Shown: in pieces, positions 8,887 through 17,840 of the stretch
Position numbering within the stretch: position 1 is the stretch's first letter
Layout of the letters: each line of letters starts with the position of its first letter
Source: an uncultured Bacilli bacterium
GTDB taxonomy: Bacteria > Bacillota_I > Bacilli_A > RF39 > UBA660
Length of the DNA: 52,457 bases
Assembly (NCBI GenBank): GCA_947632345.1
Contig: CANROW010000009.1
Location: 1 to 52,457 of the forward strand
Direction of reading: 5' to 3'
Position numbers and translations under genes: made by a program
Notes under the pieces: generated by a model
Database searches by the model: none
What the model was told of the DNA's origin: nothing
What the model saw: the letters and a program-made list of their open reading frames with translations, nothing else

Positions 8887-11871
8887 ATGAAAGATAAAAA
8901 GAAAAAAAGGACAGTTGAAACAAGAGAAAATAAGAAAAAACATAGATTTATTAATAATAAAAAAGAGAAAAAGCTAGTATCTCATGAACATAGTAATGCT
9001 CATTCACGAAGAGAACGAAATGATAAATATGAAGAAGGAACAAAGAAAAGAGTTAGAAAAAAACTCGATAAGAATACGTTGATTTTATTCTTAGTCATAT
9101 TCTTTGTTGCTATCATTATCTTTTTGAAAACGATGGGATTATTGATGACTGCAGCGACTACACTAGGAATTATCGTCATTATTCTATGCTCAATGTTCTT
9201 AAAAAAGATTAGACGAAACAAAGTTATTAGAATTTTGACGAATATTTTTACTGTTTTATTCCTACTCGGATGTATAGCTGGTGTATGTGGCGTTGTCTAT
9301 TTCGCCTATATCATCGTTACTGAGGCTCCAGCTTGGAATCCAGAGGAATTAAATGAGCAACAATCAAGTCGACTTTTCTCAAGCGATGGTACACTACTAC
9401 GTGATTTATCAGTACAAAAGAGGGAAATCATCGGTTACGAAGACATTAGTGAAGCCTTTATAGATGCCGTTGTTGCAGTTGAGGATTCCCGTTTCTTCCA
9501 ACACAATGGTTTTGATCCACTCCGTTTCTTCAAAGCATCTATTGGTCAATTAGCTGGTAAAAAAGATGCTGGTGGAGCTTCAACTTTATCGATGCAAGTA
9601 ATTAAAAACACTTTCACTAATGCTGATTTTAAAGATATGAATTCAGAAGGTATCAAAAGAAAATTTACCGACATATATCTAGCTGTATTCAAACTCGAAA
9701 AAGAATATTCGAAAAAAGAAATATTTGAATTCTATGCTAATAATCACTTCTTAGGAAGTAATTCTAATGGTGTTGAACAAGCGGCATTGACTTATTTTGA
9801 TAAGCACGCTTCAGAATTAACCATTTCAGAGGCTGCAACTATTGCCGGTTTATTCCAAGCTCCATCGACATATAATCCATTCAGTCATCCTGATGCTGCA
9901 ACACAACGAAGAAGTGATGTTCTACGTCTAATGTATGAACACGGTTACATCACGGAACAAGAACGCAATATCGCTAATTCTATTCCTATCGAAAGCTTAT
10001 TAGCTAATAATGATGAATCAGAATCATTACAATATCAAAACTATGTCAATACTGTTTATGAAGAATTAGAGCGAAAATGGGGACTTAAACCAAATACGGT
10101 TGCTTTAGATATCTATACTAATATTGATATCAAAAAACAACAAGGATTAGATGACATTTTTTCAGGTAAAACATTCAACTGGGAAAATGATAAGGTTCAA
10201 GGTGGTATCGCCGCTGTCGATGTATGGACTGGTAAGATTACCGCTATCGCTGGAAGCCGTGATTCTCGAGCTTTATCATTGAACTATGCTACTTTTGCTG
10301 GAAACCAAATCGGATCAACGGCTAAGCCAATCTTTGACTATGGTCCTGCTATCGAGTGTTTAGGTTGGTCAACCTACACCCAAATAAATGATGAAAAATA
10401 TTATTATTCTAGTGGCCAAGAAATGCGTAATTCCGATCGTCAATACATGGGATGGCTAACATTGCGAGAGGCTCTTGGACATTCAAGAAATGTTCCAGCT
10501 CTTAAAGCTTTCCAAGCCGTTCAAAAAGAAAATGCGCAATGTCAATACGATTTTGTTACGGGACTAGGAATTAAGCCACAAACAGAAAATGGAAATATTT
10601 ATATGTTTGAATCACACTCTATTGGAGCATTCAATGGTGCAAGTCCATTACAAATGGCTGCTGCCTATGCTGCTTTTGCTAACGGTGGAATTTATTATGA
10701 ACCATATACCATCAATAAATTAGTCTTCCGTGATACTGGTCAAACAGAAGAAGTTCAACCAAATGGTCATCGCGTTATGTCTGATGCAACTGCTTATATG
10801 ATTACTTATTCTTTAAGGTTTGCCGTTACGGGTGGTCTTTCAAGTGGCGCTAGTGTACCCGGAGTAATTGTTGCTGCTAAAACTGGTACGACAAATTTCT
10901 CTGATGCTGATGCTAAAGCCCACAATTTACCAAGTTATGCTGTTCATGATGCTTGGATTGTTGGTTATGATCCTGATACAGCAGTTGGAATGTGGTATGG
11001 ATATGGAAAAATTCAAGATGGATATTTGAAATCAGCTTCATCGGGATTTAGAGTCAATGTTCAAACCGAAAGAAATAGATTGTACAAAACAGCTGGTAAA
11101 GTTCTATTCTCTAGTAATGGCAAAGATTTTAAAGTACCAAATAGCGTTGTTAAAGTTGCTATTGAACGTGGAACTAATCCTGGTAAATTAGCAAGTAGAA
11201 ACACTCCTAGCAGTCAAATAACATATGAATACTTTAAAAAAGGTACAGAGCCAACAGAAGTTTCTACTACTTATAATAAATTAGCAAATGTCACCAACTT
11301 AAAAGCTAATTATGATATCCTTACTGGTAATGTAACTCTAAACTGGACAGCTGCAGCTCAAGGAAATGACTATGATGCATCTTATGGAGCTTTTGGTTAT
11401 AAGATTTACCACAATAATACTTATATCGACTTCACCGAAGATACATCCTATACGTTGACTGACTTAACTGATCCAACTGGTACTTACAAAGTTATCACAA
11501 CATATGAGAACTACAGCGATACGGATTCTAGTGGTGCAACGGTTAATCTGGGAGAAGCGGAAACTGATCGAAGTACTTATAAAGCTGATTTGAACATTGG
11601 TAATACAACGACATATAAAGAGGGAGACGCAATTAATGCTTGTCTAACCAATGGTAGAGTAGATGATAAATGTGTCACTCTTTATCGTGATAATGTCATC
11701 ATACCTAATGGTTATACTGTTACTGTCAAAGTTACTGATAGTGATGGCGATAAAGTGGCTATTGAAGCTCCTGGTACATACACAGTTGAATTCTCGGTTA
11801 AATATAATGGGGTTATCAGAGTCACTAAACAGATTACCATTACCGTTGAAGAAACAGAAAAAGCTCAATAG
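8887..11871 (+). CDS. Class A penicillin-binding protein (PBP1A/ponA-like) with C-terminal FN3/Ig-like extension
   Basis: Glycosyltransferase motifs (VEDSRFFQHNGFDPLRF, GGASTLSMQVIKN), transpeptidase SxxK-like region (GSTAKPIFDY), KTGTT; C-terminal FN3-like beta domain. Confidence 0.95.
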   Translation: MKDKKKKRTVETRENKKKHRFINNKKEKKLVSHEHSNAHSRRERNDKYEEGTKKRVRKKLDKNTLILFLVIFFVAIIIFLKTMGLLMTAATTLGIIVIILCSMFLKKIRRNKVIRILTNIFTVLFLLGCIAGVCGVVYFAYIIVTEAPAWNPEELNEQQSSRLFSSDGTLLRDLSVQKREIIGYEDISEAFIDAVVAVEDSRFFQHNGFDPLRFFKASIGQLAGKKDAGGASTLSMQVIKNTFTNADFKDMNSEGIKRKFTDIYLAVFKLEKEYSKKEIFEFYANNHFLGSNSNGVEQAALTYFDKHASELTISEAATIAGLFQAPSTYNPFSHPDAATQRRSDVLRLMYEHGYITEQERNIANSIPIESLLANNDESESLQYQNYVNTVYEELERKWGLKPNTVALDIYTNIDIKKQQGLDDIFSGKTFNWENDKVQGGIAAVDVWTGKITAIAGSRDSRALSLNYATFAGNQIGSTAKPIFDYGPAIECLGWSTYTQINDEKYYYSSGQEMRNSDRQYMGWLTLREALGHSRNVPALKAFQAVQKENAQCQYDFVTGLGIKPQTENGNIYMFESHSIGAFNGASPLQMAAAYAAFANGGIYYEPYTINKLVFRDTGQTEEVQPNGHRVMSDATAYMITYSLRFAVTGGLSSGASVPGVIVAAKTGTTNFSDADAKAHNLPSYAVHDAWIVGYDPDTAVGMWYGYGKIQDGYLKSASSGFRVNVQTERNRLYKTAGKVLFSSNGKDFKVPNSVVKVAIERGTNPGKLASRNTPSSQITYEYFKKGTEPTEVSTTYNKLANVTNLKANYDILTGNVTLNWTAAAQGNDYDASYGAFGYKIYHNNTYIDFTEDTSYTLTDLTDPTGTYKVITTYENYSDTDSSGATVNLGEAETDRSTYKADLNIGNTTTYKEGDAINACLTNGRVDDKCVTLYRDNVIIPNGYTVTVKVTDSDGDKVAIEAPGTYTVEFSVKYNGVIRVTKQITITVEETEKAQ

Positions 11872-11882
11872 AGCTTTTTTTA
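11857..11882. terminator. Probable bidirectional terminator between PBP1 (+) and the ZIP gene 3' end (-)
   Basis: AAAAAGCTCAATAGAGCTTTTTTT; stem contains the PBP stop codon. Confidence 0.7.
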
Positions 11883-12186
11883 ATGCATAAAAATATGAAC
11901 AATTAAGAAGAAAATAATGCCAATCATAAAATAACTTAAAGTTCTACTATTGTCTCGATACTCTAGTGACTTAGGAATTAATTCATGAATTGATAAGTAA
12001 ATCATAACTCCTGCTATAAATGCGAATAAGAAACCGAGCATTAAATTATTAATATAATTTTTAAATAGTAAATAGAAAACTACTCCACCAATTGGCTCGG
12101 CAATACCAGCCACCAGCGTATATAAAAAGGCCTTTTTAAAGTTATTTGAACCATAGTAAATTGGAACCATAATACTTATTCCCTCT
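11880..12186 (-). pseudogene. C-terminal fragment of a ZIP-family metal transporter, split by the serine recombinase element
   Basis: ...PEG ISIMVPIYYGSNNFKKAFLYTLVAGIAEPIGGV... continues the frame of the 16044-16511 fragment once the element is removed. Confidence 0.9.
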
Positions 12187-12207
12187 GGTTGTCATCATTA
12201 TGTAATG
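12184..12207 (-). other. attachment-site half (LSR-gene-proximal junction)
   Basis: Minus strand CATTACAT-N14-GA-GGGAATAAG; GA core at 12184-12185, distal arm at 12200-12207. Confidence 0.75.
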
Positions 12208-13787
12208 CATGAACTATTAATAATATTCAACTCCTTAAAGTTGAAATGAATGTCAATATTTCCATTTTCATAAATATCTATTTTTTCTATTAGTCTCAAC
12301 ACAAAACTTCTATCAACAATTTCAAAATTTAAGATTTTTTTAACAACTGTTTCTAAATCCTTAAACGAGTTTTGACTACCTGTCAATTCATCTAAATATT
12401 CTCTAGTCTCCTCTAGCCTTTTCTCTTTGAAATCTATTTCATTATTTATTTTTATCTGTACCCTATCATACATTTCTTCACTAATTTTTTTGGTGGCTTT
12501 ATCTATATAGGAACTATCTAAACTATCTTTTAAATTTCTAATGTCATTCTCTAATTTATCAATATTTTTTTGAATACCCTCAATAGTTTCCATACCATTA
12601 TATTTAATTTCTACTCTTTTGACTATTTCATCAGTACTGATATTGATGAGAATCTTTCTTATCGTTTCAATTAAACCTCTCTCTAACTTGTCATAATCAT
12701 TACCATGTGAAGTACACTTTGTTAATCCCTTTTTAAATTGCCGATAATAATTACATACTGTATAAGATTTTCCTTTTTTATCACGCGATCTTATAATGAT
12801 ATTATGACCACAATCAGCACATCGCAGTAAGCCATCAAATAAAAATTCTTCTTTTTTATCATCTCTTGTTTTTTGATTTGGTAATAACTTTTGGACCTTT
12901 TCAAAAGATTTTTTATCAATAATAGCTTCATGCATGTCGGGAACAATAATCCATTGTTCTTCTGGATTGTAAACAATTTTTCTATATTTATAACTTATTC
13001 TACTCCTTCTATTTTGAATCATATCCCCAGTATATAAACGATTTTTTAAAATCTTTTTTATTGTTGTATTTTCCCATAGATTAGAGCTGTTTCTTTTAAA
13101 ATTGCGATTTCTAGTCACTGAAAAGGTAGGCACCATCTCATCATTAAATAGATCTCTTATCTGGTAAATCTTTTTACCACTTAAAAATAAAGCAAATATT
13201 CTCTGAACAATGGGCTGTTCAAGCTCATTAATAACTAAATGATTTTTATCATTTCGATCAACTTTATAGCCAAATGGAGGACAACCGCCCACCCATTTAC
13301 CTTCTATTTGCATGGTATGTAATGCCGTTCTAATTTTTTTTGACAGATCTTTAGCATACATATCATTGAGGATAGCTTTAAAAGGAGCAATATCATTATT
13401 AGATGAATCGATCATTGTATCAATATTATCGGTCAATGCTACATACCTAACGTTATGAGCGGGAAACCACTTTTCTACATATTCACCTGTACCAATGTAA
13501 TCTCTTGAAAGCCTTGATAAATCTTTGGTGATGACCATATTGATGCTTCCTGCCTCTATATCTTTTAACATTCTTTGAAATGCTGGTCTATCAAAGTTTG
13601 TCCCAGTAAAACCATCATCCACATAAATATCTACTAATGTATAGCCTTGTTCTTGAACATATTTAGTCAGTAATAACTTTTGATTTTGAATACTTTCACT
13701 TTCACCTAAATTACCATCTTCTTTTGATAATCTTATATATATTGCGACATAAAAATTTTTTATAATCTTTGTTATTGAATTTAACAA
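12198..13787 (-). CDS. Large serine recombinase / integrase
   Basis: Catalytic domain YIRLSKEDG..SESIQNQK, DDGFTGTNFDRPAFQRMLKDIE, DLSRLSRDYIGTGEY; recombinase domain; zinc ribbon (CADCGHN...CNYYRQFKKGLTKCTSHG); coiled-coil C terminus. Confidence 0.97.
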   Translation of the reverse strand: MLNSITKIIKNFYVAIYIRLSKEDGNLGESESIQNQKLLLTKYVQEQGYTLVDIYVDDGFTGTNFDRPAFQRMLKDIEAGSINMVITKDLSRLSRDYIGTGEYVEKWFPAHNVRYVALTDNIDTMIDSSNNDIAPFKAILNDMYAKDLSKKIRTALHTMQIEGKWVGGCPPFGYKVDRNDKNHLVINELEQPIVQRIFALFLSGKKIYQIRDLFNDEMVPTFSVTRNRNFKRNSSNLWENTTIKKILKNRLYTGDMIQNRRSRISYKYRKIVYNPEEQWIIVPDMHEAIIDKKSFEKVQKLLPNQKTRDDKKEEFLFDGLLRCADCGHNIIIRSRDKKGKSYTVCNYYRQFKKGLTKCTSHGNDYDKLERGLIETIRKILINISTDEIVKRVEIKYNGMETIEGIQKNIDKLENDIRNLKDSLDSSYIDKATKKISEEMYDRVQIKINNEIDFKEKRLEETREYLDELTGSQNSFKDLETVVKKILNFEIVDRSFVLRLIEKIDIYENGNIDIHFNFKELNIINSSCIT

Positions 13788-13808
13788 TTTCTTCCCTCAA
13801 TCCTATTT

Positions 13809-13940
13809 TTAATTAGATGTTAGTCCCTTTATATCATTTTTTAAATAATTTAATATTGCTTCTGTAATAATCGTTTCTAATTTTTCTCCATCATTATTAA
13901 AATATATATTGAATTTAAATTCTTTACCTTTTTTCAACAT
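13809..13940 (-). CDS. 43-aa small ORF upstream of the recombinase (MLKKGKEFKFNIYFNNDGEKLETIITEAILNYLKNDIKGLTSN)
   Basis: Manual minus-strand translation; AGAGAGGAAATAAT upstream; ends just before the LSR start; below the ORF-track size cutoff. Confidence 0.55.
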   Translation of the reverse strand: MLKKGKEFKFNIYFNNDGEKLETIITEAILNYLKNDIKGLTSN

Positions 13941-14315
13941 TATTTCCTCTCTTTATTCTTTTGACTATCTATATAAAAATATGTACAAATTATCTCTAAT
14001 ATTCTGGTATTTTACCATTCACTTGATTTTACTTAATTGAATTTTCTTTCATTAAAACTCTAACAAATAAATAGCTTTTTTTATTTTAATATGATATACT
14101 CGTAGTGATAGAGTCGATGGAGTAAATGAAGTAAAAGTCCTATTTTCATTTTTACTAACAGCAATGAAAAAATTTATGAGAAGAAAAAATCCAAAAATAG
14201 GAAAATACTATGTCGGTAGACTTATTTATAGTTTTTAACAAACATTTTAACTGACAATCTAAAATTTACAATACCAAGAACGTCATATAAACATAGTTAA
14301 AAAGGAGGATTTCAT

Positions 14316-14873
14316 ATGGAATGTAAAAAATGTGGTAGTGTCTTATATGAAAATGAGAAATTTTGTCGAAATTGTGGTGAACCAGTATCAGATAATTTTC
14401 AAAACAATAATCAACAAGTTAATAGCAATGTAACAAATAATAATGTTATAAATAATGGACAAGTACCAAATGCAAATGGTATGAATTATAACAATCAAGT
14501 TTATGCTAATAATATTCAAAATGGTAATCCACAGTATAATCAACCCCCAGCTGCAAGTAAAAGCGTTTCTAAAACAGTTATTAAAATTTTAGCGATAGTT
14601 GGAGGTGTTGTAATTGCTTTAATCATTTTAGTCGTATTGCTTTTTGTATTTGTATTCTCTAGTTCAAGTAAGCTAGTTTGCGAATCACCTGAAGGAAACA
14701 TTACCATTATGTATAATGAAAAAGGATTAACGGGTTATGCATCAAAAGGAATAACTTATGACCTTGATTCTCAAAAAGAATATGCTAATAGTATTGGTGT
14801 AGATGCCTATATAGAAGAATTTGAAGAATGGTTTGCTACTAATACTTCTGGAACATGCAGGATTGATGATTAA
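14316..14873 (+). CDS. Element cargo: N-terminal zinc-ribbon, Asn-rich linker, single-TM protein with small extracellular domain
   Basis: MECKKCGSVLYENEKFCRNCGEPV zinc ribbon; VVIALIILVVLLFVFVF TM; strong AAAGGAGG RBS. Confidence 0.85.
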   Translation: MECKKCGSVLYENEKFCRNCGEPVSDNFQNNNQQVNSNVTNNNVINNGQVPNANGMNYNNQVYANNIQNGNPQYNQPPAASKSVSKTVIKILAIVGGVVIALIILVVLLFVFVFSSSSKLVCESPEGNITIMYNEKGLTGYASKGITYDLDSQKEYANSIGVDAYIEEFEEWFATNTSGTCRIDD

Positions 14874-14893
14874 TTTCAAAAAATTGATAAATA

Positions 14894-14930
14894 ATAAAGC
14901 TAGAATTATTAATTAATTCTAGCTTTTTAA
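14894..14930 (+). terminator. Terminator after zinc-ribbon cargo gene
   Basis: AAAGCTAGAATTATTAATTAATTCTAGCTTTTT. Confidence 0.75.
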
Positions 14931-15002
14931 TTGTAATTTCAACCGCACCATTTATTTATATTTTAATTCTATACATTATAACTTATCATTCATATTCTAG
15001 CA

Positions 15003-16001
15003 TTAGTTGTTACCTCGAACTTTTTTTAAATAATAATTATCTTCTCTTTTTTCAAATATATATGTTCTTTTATCTAATTTATCCATATATTCACTTAGAT
15101 CTTGATCATTATAATTATTGATAACATTATTACCATCTATAGTATTTAGCGTTTTGTCTTGTTTATTTAAAACTCCGACTAAAGTTTCTATTACAATATT
15201 ATCATTCTCTTCATAAATATTTTCTATTTGTTCTAAAATCTTATTATCATTAGCTTCGCAACTAGTATCGATAGCCATATATGTATCTAAGGTTGCGTTA
15301 TAAATAAAATTTATACAATCATTAGAAAAATTACCATTACTAAAGCTATCTAAAGTACCAAATATTCTTTTATATGCATCTTTGATATCAGAAGAACTAA
15401 CTTTAATTACCCCGTCATTACTATTAATTTTGTTCTTATCTAATATCTGATATGACATATTTAATTTTACAGAATTATCCATATCATCTACACTATGCTC
15501 ACCCGTATATAAATAGAATTTATTATCTTTTAAATCCGTTTTAATATTATTCATTAAATAACTATAATTATTTATATACCAATTTTTATCCTTGACTTCT
15601 TCTGTATCAATATCAGTTTTATCATCTTGATTTTTATTTACTTCAACAATATTTTTATCAGTATCATCAATCTTTTTAATAGAATAATTATTAGCTATTA
15701 TCATATAAGTTTCAACAGAAATGATTATAAAAAATATTATTATTAACAGATCTCTTTTAAATATCGAAAAATTCTTATATTTAATTATTCTTTTTTCTAA
15801 GCGATCTAAAGATTTTTTAGATTCAGTATCTATTTTTTCCGTTATTTCATTATATAAATCATCTTTAATTTCCGTTTTTATAACACTTTCAATTTTGTCT
15901 ATATCAATATCACCAGTAACAATATCAGCTCTGGTATCCTTTTTCTTTGCCATAACAAAACTCCCTTCATAATTTATTATAGCACATTTTTTATTTAACA
16001 A
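15003..16001 (-). CDS. Element cargo: single-TM hypothetical protein; probable start at MAKKKDTRAD
   Basis: ORF with N-terminal charged domain, TM (LLIIIFFIIISVETYMII), Asp/Asn-rich extracytoplasmic domain; GGGAG RBS before MAKKKD. Confidence 0.75.
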   Translation of the reverse strand: MLNKKCAIINYEGSFVMAKKKDTRADIVTGDIDIDKIESVIKTEIKDDLYNEITEKIDTESKKSLDRLEKRIIKYKNFSIFKRDLLIIIFFIIISVETYMIIANNYSIKKIDDTDKNIVEVNKNQDDKTDIDTEEVKDKNWYINNYSYLMNNIKTDLKDNKFYLYTGEHSVDDMDNSVKLNMSYQILDKNKINSNDGVIKVSSSDIKDAYKRIFGTLDSFSNGNFSNDCINFIYNATLDTYMAIDTSCEANDNKILEQIENIYEENDNIVIETLVGVLNKQDKTLNTIDGNNVINNYNDQDLSEYMDKLDKRTYIFEKREDNYYLKKVRGNN

Positions 16002-16043
16002 TATATATCTACTAAATATAGAGCTTTTTATTCTTAGTGTATA

Positions 16044-16511
16044 TTACATTACATTTGAGTAACAACCTTCTGGAATGTTATGAAGAGCTATACATATACC
16101 TAAAAACAATCCCAGCTTGACATCACTACTCGATAAGATAAAGGTTATAATTCCTTCTGGCACATTGTGGATGATAATCGCAATCATTGAAAAGATGCCA
16201 ACACGATATAAATTGTCAACATCCTGTGAGAGAAGTTTATCCAGAATAGAAAAAGTAAATATTCCTAAAGCAAAGGATAATATTATTAAAAAGACCCCTA
16301 ATAAAACACCATACGTCGAAAATAAATATTCAAATGATGAAGGTAAAAGATCAAGGATTGAAATTGATGTCATTATTCCCGCCGCAAAAGCTAAAGAACA
16401 GAGGATGATTCTCTCTTTATTATTTATCTTTAGAAAAGGAATAAATCCCCCTATTAGCGTTGAAATACCAGCAATAAAAGTAATTATAAAACTAATCATA
16501 AATTCATTCAT
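16044..16511 (-). pseudogene. N-terminal fragment of the split ZIP-family metal transporter
   Basis: Polytopic; contains HNVPEG and ...GICIALHNIPEG, then six foreign residues (CYSNVM) and a stop inside the element end. Confidence 0.9.
16047..16070 (-). other. attachment-site half (distal junction)
   Basis: Minus strand CATTCCA-GA-N14-ATGTAATG; GA core at 16069-16070, distal arm at 16047-16054. Confidence 0.75.
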
Positions 16512-16544
16512 ACTAAAACATATGAAAAAAAAGATGAAATATAC

Positions 16545-17180
16545 TCACCTTTTAATACTTTTATAATATTTACATTCATCTTTTAATTTACAATTATCAC
16601 ATAATGGTCCTTTGGCCTTACAATGATATCTTCCAAATAGAACTAATTGATGATGCCGCAAAGACCAATTTTTTCTTGCAAATTTGCGCATTAGTTTCTT
16701 TTCAACATCTTCTACTAAATCATCTTCTTTAGCCAATCCTAAGCGTTTACTGACCCGTGAGACGTGTGTATCAACAGCAATCGCCGGCACGTCAAATAAA
16801 TTAGATAAAACGACATTGGCTGTCTTTCTACCAACACCAGGCATCGCTTCTAGAGCTTGCCGATCATTTGGTACTCTACCAGCAAAGTCATTCACGAGAA
16901 TAGTCGCTATCTCTTTGACAAATACGCCCTTTCTAGAGGCAGTTCCTAACGGTTTAACAATATTAATTAAATCATCAACAGGGGCTTTGCTAATGTCATA
17001 AATAGTTGGGTATTTCGCAAATAATTTAGCTGTGACTAAATTGACTCTTTTATCAGTTGTCTGTGCTGATAAAACAACCGCTATCAATAATTCATAATCA
17101 CAATTGTAATTGAGTTCACAACGCGCATCTGGATACAATTCCGTCAAATATTCTTCTAAATCATCAACTATCATCTTCAT
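16545..17180 (-). CDS. nth: Endonuclease III
   Basis: LSAQTTDKRVN, HhH-GPD (PGVGRKTANVVLSNLFDVPAIAVDTHVSRVSKRLG), Fe-S cysteines CKAKGPLCDNCKLKDEC. Confidence 0.96.
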   Translation of the reverse strand: MKMIVDDLEEYLTELYPDARCELNYNCDYELLIAVVLSAQTTDKRVNLVTAKLFAKYPTIYDISKAPVDDLINIVKPLGTASRKGVFVKEIATILVNDFAGRVPNDRQALEAMPGVGRKTANVVLSNLFDVPAIAVDTHVSRVSKRLGLAKEDDLVEDVEKKLMRKFARKNWSLRHHQLVLFGRYHCKAKGPLCDNCKLKDECKYYKSIKR

Positions 17181-17832
17181 CTAACCAATCATCCGAATCA
17201 AAGACATCGACTTTCTTTTCTTGCATTTCTTTTTTATTTCTATGTCCTTCTAAATATTTATCAACATCTTTTTTATTCTTAAGACCTTTCTTACTCCATT
17301 CATACAAAATCTTATCGATATATCGCAAGTTACTAACACCACTCATAACAGCTTCCTTTAAAGCACAAGCGATGAGTTCCACACTCATATTATTCTCTAG
17401 CCAAGCTTTAACTATTTCATTTTCAATAGGGGTTAAAGTTCGCCCAAATTCCTTTTCAATCATGACAAAGATATTAGAGTTATCTGTTTTATCTTCCTCT
17501 TCATTCATGAGTAATAGACTTATACGATTATAAAAATTACTTAATTCGATATAATCTTCTCTAATATTCTTATCATTGGTTATAACCTTTAAATCAATTA
17601 TGTTTTTTTCATTCAAAGATCCAACTATATTCATCAAATTATTATGATCTATTCCTAAATCATTACTAAATTCATTTAAATCAAATAAAACTAATTCACC
17701 TTCATTACATAAATACATCAAGAGAAAGAATTCATCCATTGATAAATTCAATTTTTTCCGCAATTTATACAAATATAAGGGAACAACAACCTTTTTATCT
17801 TTAATTAAATCAATTAAGACTTGATTCTTCAT
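17164..17832 (-). CDS. dnaD: DnaD-family replication initiation protein
   Basis: DnaD-like C-terminal region (EKEFGRTLTPIENEIVKAWLENNMSVELIACALKEAVMSGVSNLRYIDKILYEWSKKGL); adjacent to nth. Confidence 0.92.
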   Translation of the reverse strand: MKNQVLIDLIKDKKVVVPLYLYKLRKKLNLSMDEFFLLMYLCNEGELVLFDLNEFSNDLGIDHNNLMNIVGSLNEKNIIDLKVITNDKNIREDYIELSNFYNRISLLLMNEEEDKTDNSNIFVMIEKEFGRTLTPIENEIVKAWLENNMSVELIACALKEAVMSGVSNLRYIDKILYEWSKKGLKNKKDVDKYLEGHRNKKEMQEKKVDVFDSDDWLDEDDS

Positions 17833-17840
17833 AAAACCAC

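Larger units (their letters stand above)
12184..16070 (-). mobile_element. ~3.9 kb large-serine-recombinase integrative element inserted in the ZIP transporter gene
   Basis: LSR gene at one end; host gene split exactly at the two ends; shared minus-strand core CCAGA at both junctions; symmetric attP arms. Confidence 0.88.

Noticed and set aside
14110-14239. Open frame ...DRVDGVNEVKVLFSFLLTAMKKFMRRKNPKIGKYYVGRLIYSF in the element
   Set aside because: No credible start codon or RBS for the full frame and only about 24 aa from the internal ATG; could be a remnant but not supportable.
12184-16070. Prophage or ICE interpretation of the insertion
   Set aside because: No structural, replication, relaxase or T4SS genes; only a serine recombinase and small cargo.
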